DNA of 28,625 nucleotides. Source: Fluviibacter sp041311015. GTDB taxonomy: Bacteria > Pseudomonadota > Gammaproteobacteria > Burkholderiales > Rhodocyclaceae. Numbering within the stretch: the first letter of the stretch is position 1; every line of letters starts with the position of its first letter. This document shows, piece by piece, positions 15,154 to 21,940 of this stretch. Position numbers and translations under genes: made by a program. The stretch lies in NCBI GenBank assembly GCA_041311015.1, contig JBFYKG010000010.1, positions 1-28,625 of the forward strand, written 5' to 3'. The notes beneath the pieces were generated by a model. It made no database searches. It was given only the letters and a program-made list of their open reading frames with translations, and had not been told where the DNA came from.

Positions 15154-16158
15154 ATGACGCATGACGCCCGCTTGAAGATTGGAGTTCTGGCCGCCGGTGC
15201 CTGGGGAACGGCGCTGGCCGCCAACTGGGCGCAACGTCATGACGTATGTATCTGGGCGCGCGAGCCCGAGGTGGTTGCCAGCATCAATGGCGATCACGTC
15301 AACCATCAGTTCCTGCCGACAATCACCTTGCCGGTGACGCTGAAGGCGACGGGGGAGATGGCCGATCTTGTGGGCTCAGACGTGCTTGTACTGGCTACGC
15401 CCGTGGCGGCTTTACGCGTGACGCTGCAGGCGCTCAAATCGTTCTATGGTAACCGTCCGTTGCCGCCCCTCGTCTGGGTTTGCAAGGGCTTTGAACCAAA
15501 AACCGGGTTGCTGCCACATCAGGTGGTGCGTGAAGAAATGGGGGACGTGGCTGCGGCAGCGCTTTCCGGGCCGAGCTTCGCCCAGGAAGTCGCGCGTCAT
15601 ATGCCGACTGCGGTGACCCTGGGCGCACGCGATCTGGCCCTGGCCGAAAAACTGGCTAACTGGTTGTACACGCCGAATCTACGTTTGTATGCCTCAGGTG
15701 ACGTGGTGGGCGTCGAGGTGGGGGGCGCCGTCAAGAATGTGCTGGCGATTGCTACGGGGATTTGCGATGGCCTGTCGCTTGGGCATAATGCGCGCGCCGC
15801 ATTGATGACGCGCGGCATTGCCGAAATCGGTCGTCTGTGCGAACGACTGGGCGGCAGCCGTGAAACGCTGATGGGGCTTTCCGGTCTGGGTGATCTGATT
15901 CTCACCTGCACCGGGGATCTTTCGCGTAACCGTCAGGTAGGGCTGGCGTTGGGGCAGGGTAAAACGCTGGAAGAAACGCTCGCTGCGCTGGGTCATGTCG
16001 CCGAAGGCGTGGGCACCGCGCGTGAAGTGGCACGGCTTTCGACCGAACTTCAGGTCGAGATGCCGATTGCCCGTGCGGTAGCCGCGGTGATTGCCGGTGA
16101 ACTCAAGGCCCGCGATGCGGTCGCCCAGTTAATGAGTCGGGCACAGCGCGCCGAATAA
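15154..16158 (+). CDS. gpsA: Glycerol-3-phosphate dehydrogenase [NAD(P)+]
   Basis: Reduces dihydroxyacetone phosphate to sn-glycerol-3-phosphate for phospholipid synthesis. It has 334 residues. The N-terminal Rossmann domain contains VLAAGAWGTALA, the substrate/cofactor segment VWVCKGFEP and LSGPSFAQEVA. The C-terminal helical domain has the catalytic-lysine segment GGAVKNVLAIATG and SGLGDLILTCTGDLSRNRQVG. The first glycine of the usual GxGxxG dinucleotide motif is Ala13 here (codon 15190-15192, GCC rather than GGC). All other landmarks are intact, so it is probably active. It is last in the rhodanese-grxC-secB-gpsA run and converges on trmL with 9 bases between. Confidence 0.96.
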   Translation: MTHDARLKIGVLAAGAWGTALAANWAQRHDVCIWAREPEVVASINGDHVNHQFLPTITLPVTLKATGEMADLVGSDVLVLATPVAALRVTLQALKSFYGNRPLPPLVWVCKGFEPKTGLLPHQVVREEMGDVAAAALSGPSFAQEVARHMPTAVTLGARDLALAEKLANWLYTPNLRLYASGDVVGVEVGGAVKNVLAIATGICDGLSLGHNARAALMTRGIAEIGRLCERLGGSRETLMGLSGLGDLILTCTGDLSRNRQVGLALGQGKTLEETLAALGHVAEGVGTAREVARLSTELQVEMPIARAVAAVIAGELKARDAVAQLMSRAQRAE

Positions 16159-16167
16159 GCGTTGTGA

Positions 16168-16668
16168 TTAAACGGCGCCGCTAAAGCCGTTCTGACGCCA
16201 GATTTCGAAGGCCACAATCGACGCCGAATTCGCCAGATTCAGGCTGCGGATATTTGGACGCATGGGAATCCGTAATCGCCGATCGGGGCTGAAGCTTTGC
16301 AAAATCTCGGCCGGCAGCCCTTTGGTTTCGCAGCCTAATACGATCACATCGTCGGGTAGAAATTGCACCTCGTGATAGGGCCGACTGGCTTTGGTGGTCA
16401 TCGCAAATAGTCGTCGGGTCTGGCCTGCGTCGTTGGTGGTGCAGCCGAGCGCTTCCAGACAACTGGACCAGTCGTCGTGCACCCGGAGAAAAGCCTGGTC
16501 GTGGTAATCCAGACCCGCACGGCGTAACGCGCGATCATCCACATCAAAACCCAGGGGGCGAACAAGGTGGAGTTCAAAGCCCGTGGCGGCCGAGACGCGG
16601 ATGAGATTCCCGGTATTCGGTGGAATCTCCGGGTGGATGAGCACAATGGCAGGTCGTGGGGTCGTCAT
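16168..16668 (-). CDS. trmL: tRNA (cytidine(34)-2'-O)-methyltransferase
   Basis: SPOUT-class methyltransferase that 2'-O-methylates the wobble nucleotide of tRNA-Leu isoacceptors. It has 166 residues, close to the E. coli length of 157. Motifs seen are IPPNTGNLIRVSAATG at the N-terminus, VLGCETKGLPAEIL, and the knotted SAM-binding end IPMRPNIRSLNLANSASI. The substrate is assigned by family membership only. It follows comF by 12 bases on the minus strand, so the two are probably cotranscribed. Confidence 0.93.
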   Translation of the reverse strand: MTTPRPAIVLIHPEIPPNTGNLIRVSAATGFELHLVRPLGFDVDDRALRRAGLDYHDQAFLRVHDDWSSCLEALGCTTNDAGQTRRLFAMTTKASRPYHEVQFLPDDVIVLGCETKGLPAEILQSFSPDRRLRIPMRPNIRSLNLANSASIVAFEIWRQNGFSGAV

Positions 16669-16680
16669 GAGAAAGGGGAT

Positions 16681-17457
16681 TCAGCATTCGGTGGCAGATG
16701 ATGCCTCAGGTGCGGGTGTGCGTGCCACCACGGCGACATCAATCCGGGTGGCCCCCGACTGGCGCAGCACATCGGCACAGGCCGAAAGGCTGGCACCCGT
16801 GGTCAGGACATCGTCCACCAGCAGGATGTTCCGGGCGCGAATGGGGGCCGGGCAGGCAAAGGCACCCTGGAGATTCTGCCAGCGTGCTGCACGGGGCAAA
16901 CCGGCCTGAGGCGGTGTGTCGTGCATCCGGACCAGTGCATCGTAAGCACACGGGATCTGCAGCCGACGACTCAGGTGGCGGGCGATCTCGGCGGCCTGAT
17001 TGAAGCCGCGGCTGCGCAGTCGGTTCGGGTGGAGCGGCATGGGTACGATCAGATCCGGTCGTGGCGCGCTGCTACGAAGCCATGCCTGTTCCAGCGCGAT
17101 GGCGAGCTGCTCGGCGAAAAACCGACCCAGATACAGATGGTGGCCGTACTTGAAATCGCGGATCAGGGTGTCGACCGGAAAGCCGTACACCCAGGCGGCG
17201 GTGGCCGTATCAAAGAGCGGGGGGTGACGGTGGCAGTCGGGGCACTGGGCCAAGCCTGCAGGCATGGGTAAGGCACAGCGGTCGCAGTGAGCCGGCGGAA
17301 TCGTCGGTAGATCCGCAGCGCAGGCCGGGCAGATTGGTGCGTTGGCGCTCGGTAGGTGGCAAAGGGCGCAGTTCTGGGCCAGAAACGCACCGGCCAGCGG
17401 CCGACCGACTGCGGTGTGCAGCCAGGTCGCAAGTTGACGGGCAAGGCCTTGATTCAT
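16681..17457 (-). CDS. comF: ComF family phosphoribosyltransferase-like protein
   Basis: Homologue of ComF/GntX, needed for DNA uptake in naturally competent bacteria and of unclear biochemistry. It has 258 residues from ATG 17457. The N-terminus has zinc-finger-like Cys pairs (C30/C33, C43/C46, C58/C61, C72/C75). The C-terminal half is a phosphoribosyltransferase fold with PMPLHPNRLRSRGFNQAAEIA (about 139-159) and the PRPP motif ILLVDDVLTTGAS (211-223). A TTG start at 17475 adds six residues and is less likely. It is divergent from bioB. Linkage of comF with biotin genes is also seen in E. coli (gntX next to bioH). Confidence 0.93.
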   Translation of the reverse strand: MNQGLARQLATWLHTAVGRPLAGAFLAQNCALCHLPSANAPICPACAADLPTIPPAHCDRCALPMPAGLAQCPDCHRHPPLFDTATAAWVYGFPVDTLIRDFKYGHHLYLGRFFAEQLAIALEQAWLRSSAPRPDLIVPMPLHPNRLRSRGFNQAAEIARHLSRRLQIPCAYDALVRMHDTPPQAGLPRAARWQNLQGAFACPAPIRARNILLVDDVLTTGASLSACADVLRQSGATRIDVAVVARTPAPEASSATEC

Positions 17458-17526
17458 CGGGGGTGGGTGGAGCAAGGGCAGGGTGTGGGTATTGGGCGCC
17501 GCTTCCGCGAGATGCGTGGGGTTTCG

Positions 17527-17540
17527 GGCATAATTATGCC
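17527..17540. promoter_or_regulatory. Perfect 14-bp palindrome in the comF/bioB divergent region
   Basis: GGCATAATTATGCC is its own reverse complement and lies 37 bases before the bioB ATG and 69 before the comF ATG. Each strand carries CATAAT, a usable -10 element, so it may be a shared bidirectional -10 or an operator overlapping it. It does not match the BirA or BioR operators I know. No good -35 was found at the normal distance on the plus strand. Confidence 0.35.
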
Positions 17541-17577
17541 TTTACTGCGACCGCTTTCCCCATGGGCGAGGCCCTTT

Positions 17578-18588
17578 ATGCAAACAGAGACGATTCCCCT
17601 GAATTTTGTGCCACCGCGCCAGAAGCATCGAGATCAGGTTGCACCTTCGGCCGGCACGGCGCGTTGGTCGACTGAAGCCGTGCTCGATCTGATCGAAACG
17701 CCGTTCATGGCCTTGCTGGCTAAAGCGCATGCTGTTCATGCCGAACACTTCGATGAAAATGCGGTGCAGCGTTCGACCCTGCTCTCGATCAAGACGGGTG
17801 GCTGTTCTGAGGATTGCGGTTACTGCTCGCAGTCAGCCCGTTATGACACCGAAGTCGGCCGCGAAGCGCTGATGTCCAAGGATGATGTCATTGCTGCTGC
17901 GAAAGCGGCCAAGGCGGCGGGTTCGTCGCGTTTCTGCATGGGCGCCGCCTGGCGTGGTCCCAAAGACAAGGATCTCGATCAGGTGGTGGACATGGTTGAG
18001 TCCGTCAAGGCGCTGGGTCTCGAGACCTGCGTCACGCTTGGTATGCTCAAGCCGGGCCAGGCTGAAAAACTGGCAACGGCTGGGCTCGATTATTACAATC
18101 ACAATCTTGATACCGATTCGGCGTACTACAGTGAAGTGATCAGTACACATACGCACGAAGATCGCCTGGATACGCTGGATCGGGTCCGCAAGGCGGGTAT
18201 TCATGTGTGCTCGGGCGGGATCGTCGGCATGGGCGAAAACCGCAAGAACCGCGCCGCTCTGATTGCGCAGCTGGCCAATCTGGATCCGGTGCCCGATTCG
18301 GTGCCCATTAACAATCTGGTACCGATTCCCGGCACCCCGATGGCCGGTGTGGATCCGGTCGATGGCATCGAGTTTGTACGCATGATCGCGGCGGCCCGGA
18401 TCACGATGCCGACCTCGTGGGTGCGACTGTCGGCAGGGCGTCAGGAAATGTCGGACGAGTTGCAGGCGCTGTGCTTCTTTGCCGGTGCCAATTCGATTTT
18501 TTACGGTGAGCAATTGCTGACGACCGGCAACCCGGATACCTCCCGCGATCAGAAGCTGTTTGCGACGCTGGGCCTGAAAGGCGTCTGA
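17578..18588 (+). CDS. bioB: Biotin synthase
   Basis: Radical-SAM enzyme that inserts sulfur into dethiobiotin. It has 336 residues from ATG 17578, which has GAGG at 17568-17571. The [4Fe-4S] cysteines are 76, 80 and 83 in GGCSEDCGYCSQS. The [2Fe-2S] ligands are Cys120, Cys151, Cys211 and Arg283, all offset by 23 from E. coli numbering, so the N-terminus is 23 residues longer. YYNHNLDTD and INNLVPIPGTP are present. An ATG at 17536 and a further upstream start at 17356 lie in the promoter palindrome or the comF gene and are rejected. bioC starts at the stop (TGATG). Confidence 0.97.
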   Translation: MQTETIPLNFVPPRQKHRDQVAPSAGTARWSTEAVLDLIETPFMALLAKAHAVHAEHFDENAVQRSTLLSIKTGGCSEDCGYCSQSARYDTEVGREALMSKDDVIAAAKAAKAAGSSRFCMGAAWRGPKDKDLDQVVDMVESVKALGLETCVTLGMLKPGQAEKLATAGLDYYNHNLDTDSAYYSEVISTHTHEDRLDTLDRVRKAGIHVCSGGIVGMGENRKNRAALIAQLANLDPVPDSVPINNLVPIPGTPMAGVDPVDGIEFVRMIAAARITMPTSWVRLSAGRQEMSDELQALCFFAGANSIFYGEQLLTTGNPDTSRDQKLFATLGLKGV

Positions 18589-19508
18589 TGTCCGGTGCGG
18601 CACCCCGTATCCAGCGGGAGCGGGTGCGCCGCACCTTTGATCGGGTGGCCGCCGATTTTGCCGCCCATGATTTTCTGTATCGCGAAATGTCCCGCCGCAT
18701 GGATGAGCGCCTGGACATGGTGCGCCTGGTGCCCGAGCGGATACTGGACGCCGGTTGTGGCCTGGGGGCGGATCGGCTGAGTCTGAACGCGCGTTATCCG
18801 GCAGCCGCATGGCTGGGAATTGACCAGAGTGTGTCGATGCTGTGCAATGGCCAGAGCGCGGATAGCGCAGCGCGGGGGTTTATGCAGCGGCTGTTCCAGG
18901 TTGGCCGCCGTGCACAGATTAGCCGCCTGGCAGCATCGATGGATGCGTTGCCGCTGGCGGGTCAGAGCGTGGATCTGGTCTGGTCGAATGCCGCCCTGCA
19001 CTGGCTGGGCAATCTGCCTGCGGCCTTTGCGGAATTTAACCGCGTCTTGCGCATCGGCGGCTTGCTCATGTTCAGCAGCTTCGGACCGGATACGCTGAAA
19101 GAGCTTCGATACGCGTTAGGAGCCGTTGCACACCCTGCAGCTTCGCGGGTACATGATTTCACCGATATGCACGATGTGGGCGATATGCTGGTCCATGCCG
19201 GCTTTTCTGACCCGGTCATGGACATGGAAACGCTGACGTTGACGTACACCGATCCCTGGCAGGCGTTGCGCGAACTGCGCCTCGCGGGCTCCGGGCTGGC
19301 GCGTGAGGAGATGCCACGCGGTCTGACGTCCCGCCGCTTCTGGTTGCGGGTGTTCGAGCATTGGCCCCGCGATGCCGAGGGTCGCTATCCGCTGACTTTC
19401 GAACTGGTTCAGGGGCATGCCTGGAAAGTCGCGCCCCGGCAGCATGAGGATGGTCGTGCGGTCGTTAACTTCATGGCGCGACCCGGACAGCCGCCGCGCC
19501 GGGGTTGA
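18588..19508 (+). CDS. bioC: Malonyl-ACP O-methyltransferase BioC
   Basis: Methylates malonyl-ACP with SAM so that fatty-acid synthesis can build pimeloyl-ACP methyl ester. It has 306 residues. The SAM-binding motif ILDAGCGLGAD is at about 52-62, the acidic loop in WLGIDQS, and SMDALPLAGQSVDLVWSNAALHWLGN gives motifs II-III. FAEFNRVLRIGGLLMFSSFGPDTLKELR is a typical BioC stretch. The N-terminus (RIQRERVRRTFDRVAADFAAHDFL) also fits BioC. Its ATG overlaps the bioB TGA by one base. No BioH-type esterase or BioF/A/D is in the window, so those steps must be encoded elsewhere. Confidence 0.9.
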   Translation: MSGAAPRIQRERVRRTFDRVAADFAAHDFLYREMSRRMDERLDMVRLVPERILDAGCGLGADRLSLNARYPAAAWLGIDQSVSMLCNGQSADSAARGFMQRLFQVGRRAQISRLAASMDALPLAGQSVDLVWSNAALHWLGNLPAAFAEFNRVLRIGGLLMFSSFGPDTLKELRYALGAVAHPAASRVHDFTDMHDVGDMLVHAGFSDPVMDMETLTLTYTDPWQALRELRLAGSGLAREEMPRGLTSRRFWLRVFEHWPRDAEGRYPLTFELVQGHAWKVAPRQHEDGRAVVNFMARPGQPPRRG

Positions 19509-19511
19509 GTC

Positions 19512-20321
19512 ATGGTTGCAGATTGGCGGCCCGCATTACGGGCAGCGTGGCGGGCAACGGGTGCGCTTGAAAAGTGCGCGGGGGTTGATGCGCTCATTCC
19601 GACGTATCTGGCGCTAGGGGCCGCTGCAACGGAAGTTAACTTTTGTGCTGCCGCTGATGCCCCCCCGTGTGCCGAGGTTGGGCGTCCGGAACGGCCCATT
19701 TGTGTGCCGCCCGCCGAACTGCCCCGGCGCCGGGCAGTGGATCAGGCGGGTCGTGCCGCGCTGCTGCATGCCATTGCCCATATCGAATTCAATGCCATCA
19801 ATCTAGCCCTGGATGCGGCCTGGCGCTTCAGCCAACTGGGCGGGCTTTTTGTACGGGACTGGATCGGTGTCGCCATCGAAGAGGCGTATCACTTCCGGCT
19901 GATCCATGATCAGCTCGAGCGGCTCGATGTGCGATACGGGGATCTTCCGGCGCACGCCGGCCTGTGGCAACTCGCCGAGCAGACCGAGGGTGATGTGCTG
20001 GCCCGGATGGCCCTGGTGCCGCGGTTGATGGAAGCGCGGGGGCTGGATGCCATGCCGCCGATATTCCGGAGCTTTCAGGGGGTCGGCGATCGGCCCAGCT
20101 TGCGGGCGCTCGCGGTGATTGCGCGGGATGAGGTGCGCCATGTGGCCGTGGGCGACTTCTGGTTCCGGCACGGTTGTGCAGCCGCCCGCCTACCGGTTGA
20201 GAAAACCTTTCGTGCGTTGATCGCGCAGCATAATGCCCCGTGGCCCAAGGCACCGCTCAATGAAGCAGCGCGCCGCGCGGCGGGTTTTGCGAACGACGAA
20301 CTGATGGCGCTACGCGGGTAA
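19512..20321 (+). CDS. Ferritin-like diiron-site protein (DUF455 family)
   Basis: A 269-residue helical protein of the DUF455 ferritin-like family, whose function is not established. A full diiron ligand set is visible: Glu92 (AHIEFNA), Glu124xxHis127 (EEAYHF), Glu174 (LMEARG) and Glu207xxHis210 (DEVRHVAVG). This fits a carboxylate-bridged diiron oxygenase, oxidase or hydroxylase, though activity is inference. The sequence upstream of Glu92 includes Cys44, Cys53 and Cys64. The ATG is 3 bases after the bioC stop, so it is very likely cotranslated with bioB-bioC. No membrane segment or signal peptide is seen. Confidence 0.85.
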   Translation: MVADWRPALRAAWRATGALEKCAGVDALIPTYLALGAAATEVNFCAAADAPPCAEVGRPERPICVPPAELPRRRAVDQAGRAALLHAIAHIEFNAINLALDAAWRFSQLGGLFVRDWIGVAIEEAYHFRLIHDQLERLDVRYGDLPAHAGLWQLAEQTEGDVLARMALVPRLMEARGLDAMPPIFRSFQGVGDRPSLRALAVIARDEVRHVAVGDFWFRHGCAAARLPVEKTFRALIAQHNAPWPKAPLNEAARRAAGFANDELMALRG

Positions 20322-20333
20322 TCAACGCGCAAT

Positions 20334-20360
20334 AAAAAAGGCAGTCCGCAGACTGCCTTT
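20334..20360 (-). terminator. Intrinsic terminator of the cytochrome c4 gene (bidirectional)
   Basis: AAAGGCAGTC (20337-20346) and GACTGCCTTT (20351-20360) form a perfect 10-bp stem with a CGCA loop. On the minus strand the stem runs into six T residues (A-run 20334-20339 on the plus strand), a textbook terminator 20 bases after the cytochrome stop. From the plus side it can also end the bioB operon, with a shorter T tract. Confidence 0.9.
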
Positions 20361-20380
20361 CTGAGTATGCCTCGACAGAA

Positions 20381-21022
20381 TTACTGACGCAGACCCGCAG
20401 CGTATTCAGCCGCAGCGGCCATCTGCTTGTCGGTCATCTTGGCGGCGATCATGCGCATCATGCCTTCTGGATCGTTGGCACGGATACCGTCACGGAACTG
20501 TTGCAGCTGGGCAATCGTGTAGTCCGGATGCTGACCTGCCAGGGCCGGGTACTGGGCCGGCAGACCGGCACCGGCAACGCCATGGCAACCGGCACAGGCA
20601 GGAATACCTTTCTTCGCATCACCCGCGCGCCACAGCTTGCGGCCCTCGACGGCCAGCTTCTCATCCTTGGCAACGGCCGGCTTCAGCGTCTGCTTCGAGA
20701 AGTAGGTGGCCAGCGTCTTGATATCGTCGTCGGTCAGCGGGGCGGCCATGCCGTTCATCACGGCGTTCTGGCGCAGCGCGGGCTTGCCATCGGGCGAGGC
20801 CTTGAAGTTGTTCAGTTGCTTGGTCAGGTAGGCAACGCTCTGACCCGCCAGGTTCGGGTTGGCAGGAATGCTGCTGTTACCGTCAACGCCGTGACAGGCG
20901 GCACAGACATTTTTTGCGATAGCCGGCACATCATTCGATGCGGCAGGCTTGGCAGCAGAATCTTGGGCGATTGCCAGGGTGCTGACAGAGCACATCAGGG
21001 CGAAAGCGACAGCTCGGATCAT
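20381..21022 (-). CDS. Dihaem cytochrome c4
   Basis: Periplasmic electron carrier with two class I haem c domains, known in this family to feed terminal oxidases. From ATG 21022 it has 213 residues with a Sec signal peptide at about 1-20 (MIRAVAFALM start, AIAQ cleavage region). The haem sites are CAACH (40-44) and CAGCH (143-147), with candidate Met axial ligands near 90-92 and 189-191. Internal duplication is evident (NLAGQ...YLTKQLNNF against ALAGQ...YTIAQLQQF). GGAG precedes the ATG by 7 bases; a GTG two codons upstream is possible. It is monocistronic, with its own terminator, and divergent from engB. Confidence 0.93.
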   Translation of the reverse strand: MIRAVAFALMCSVSTLAIAQDSAAKPAASNDVPAIAKNVCAACHGVDGNSSIPANPNLAGQSVAYLTKQLNNFKASPDGKPALRQNAVMNGMAAPLTDDDIKTLATYFSKQTLKPAVAKDEKLAVEGRKLWRAGDAKKGIPACAGCHGVAGAGLPAQYPALAGQHPDYTIAQLQQFRDGIRANDPEGMMRMIAAKMTDKQMAAAAEYAAGLRQ

Positions 21023-21118
21023 CTCCACACTCCAACAGGATGGTTAGCAATCCCTTCACGGGGAAGGGCTTTTGATCGTTAAGGCTGTTATTCTAATACA
21101 ACATCACCGAGGCGTACT

Positions 21119-21940
21119 GTGTCTGAACCCCAAACTTTAAAATCCGGCGCCAAAAAGCGCACCCCGGCGGCGCCTAAAAAAGCGGCAGGGAAGGCCGCGC
21201 CAGCACCAAAGCGGTCCGCCAGGCCGGCCGGGGCCGTTGTGGCGCCTGCTGCGCCCAAAAACCCGGGGCATGCTCACCCGTTTCCGCGTACCGAATTTCT
21301 GACCACCGTCGCCAAATTGCGGGATGCGCCCGGCGATGCGGTCGCCGAGGTGGCTTTTGTCGGGCGATCCAATGCCGGCAAGTCGTCGGCCATCAATACG
21401 CTGGCGGGCAAGACCCGGCTGGCCTATGTCTCCAAGACCCCCGGCCGTACTCAGCATCTGAATTATTTCTCGGTGGCGCCGGACCGTTATTTTGTCGATT
21501 TGCCGGGCTATGGTTTTGCCAAGGTGCCTGAGGACGTGCGTAAGCAGTGGGACATCCTGCTGGGGCCCTATCTGCAAACGCGGGAACAGCTCAAAGGTCT
21601 GGTGGTGATCATGGATAGTCGTCGCCCGCTGACCGAGATGGATTGGCAGATGCTGGCATGGTTTGCGCCTACCGGCCGGCCGGTGCATGTGTTGCTTTCC
21701 AAGGCCGATAAGCTGAGCCGTCAGGAACAGACCAAGACCTTGCGTCAGGTAAAGGCCGACTTGGCCGACCTGGGGTGCCCGGTCAGCGTGCAGTTATTTT
21801 CCAGCCTCAAGCGGAGTGGGGTGGGTGAGGCCGCCGGGGTGCTCAAACGCTGGCTGGGGCTGTGCGACAATGCCGGCAATGATTCTCAGGGGGAGACAAA
21901 TCCCCCGACATCGTCCGTGAGTGAACAAGATGCAGACTAA
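21119..21940 (+). CDS. engB: Ribosome biogenesis GTPase EngB (YihA/YsxC)
   Basis: Essential GTPase for 50S assembly in family members. It has 273 residues from a GTG start, with GAGG at 21109-21112. G1 is GRSNAGKS (82-89), G2 has T111 in TPGRTQ, G3 is DLPGYG (127-132), G4 is SKAD (194-197), and G5 is near SSLK. The GTPase domain is of normal size, but about 55 residues of Lys/Ala/Pro-rich sequence precede it and about 25 polar residues follow it. The typical family member is about 200-210 residues. The 3' end overlaps hemB. It is divergent from cytochrome c4, a neighbour pair common in betaproteobacteria. Confidence 0.95.
   Translation: MSEPQTLKSGAKKRTPAAPKKAAGKAAPAPKRSARPAGAVVAPAAPKNPGHAHPFPRTEFLTTVAKLRDAPGDAVAEVAFVGRSNAGKSSAINTLAGKTRLAYVSKTPGRTQHLNYFSVAPDRYFVDLPGYGFAKVPEDVRKQWDILLGPYLQTREQLKGLVVIMDSRRPLTEMDWQMLAWFAPTGRPVHVLLSKADKLSRQEQTKTLRQVKADLADLGCPVSVQLFSSLKRSGVGEAAGVLKRWLGLCDNAGNDSQGETNPPTSSVSEQDAD
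21889..21906 (+). other. Stem-loop at the engB 3' end, just before hemB
   Basis: GGGGGA (21889-21894) and TCCCCC (21901-21906) can pair around GACAAA within the last codons of engB. It ends 23 bases before the hemB ATG. This could shape translation initiation of hemB, whose ribosome-binding site is poor. It has no T-run, so it is unlikely to be a terminator. Confidence 0.35.

Noticed and set aside
17833..18810. A 325-codon open frame opposite bioB and bioC
   Set aside because: bioB conservation across the whole span leaves no room for a second constrained gene; the translation resembles nothing.
21052..21068. Hairpin CCCTTC/GAAGGG between cytochrome c4 and engB
   Set aside because: Six pairs followed by CTTTT, but no plus-strand gene ends just upstream and the sequence is in a divergent promoter region. 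Not enough to call.
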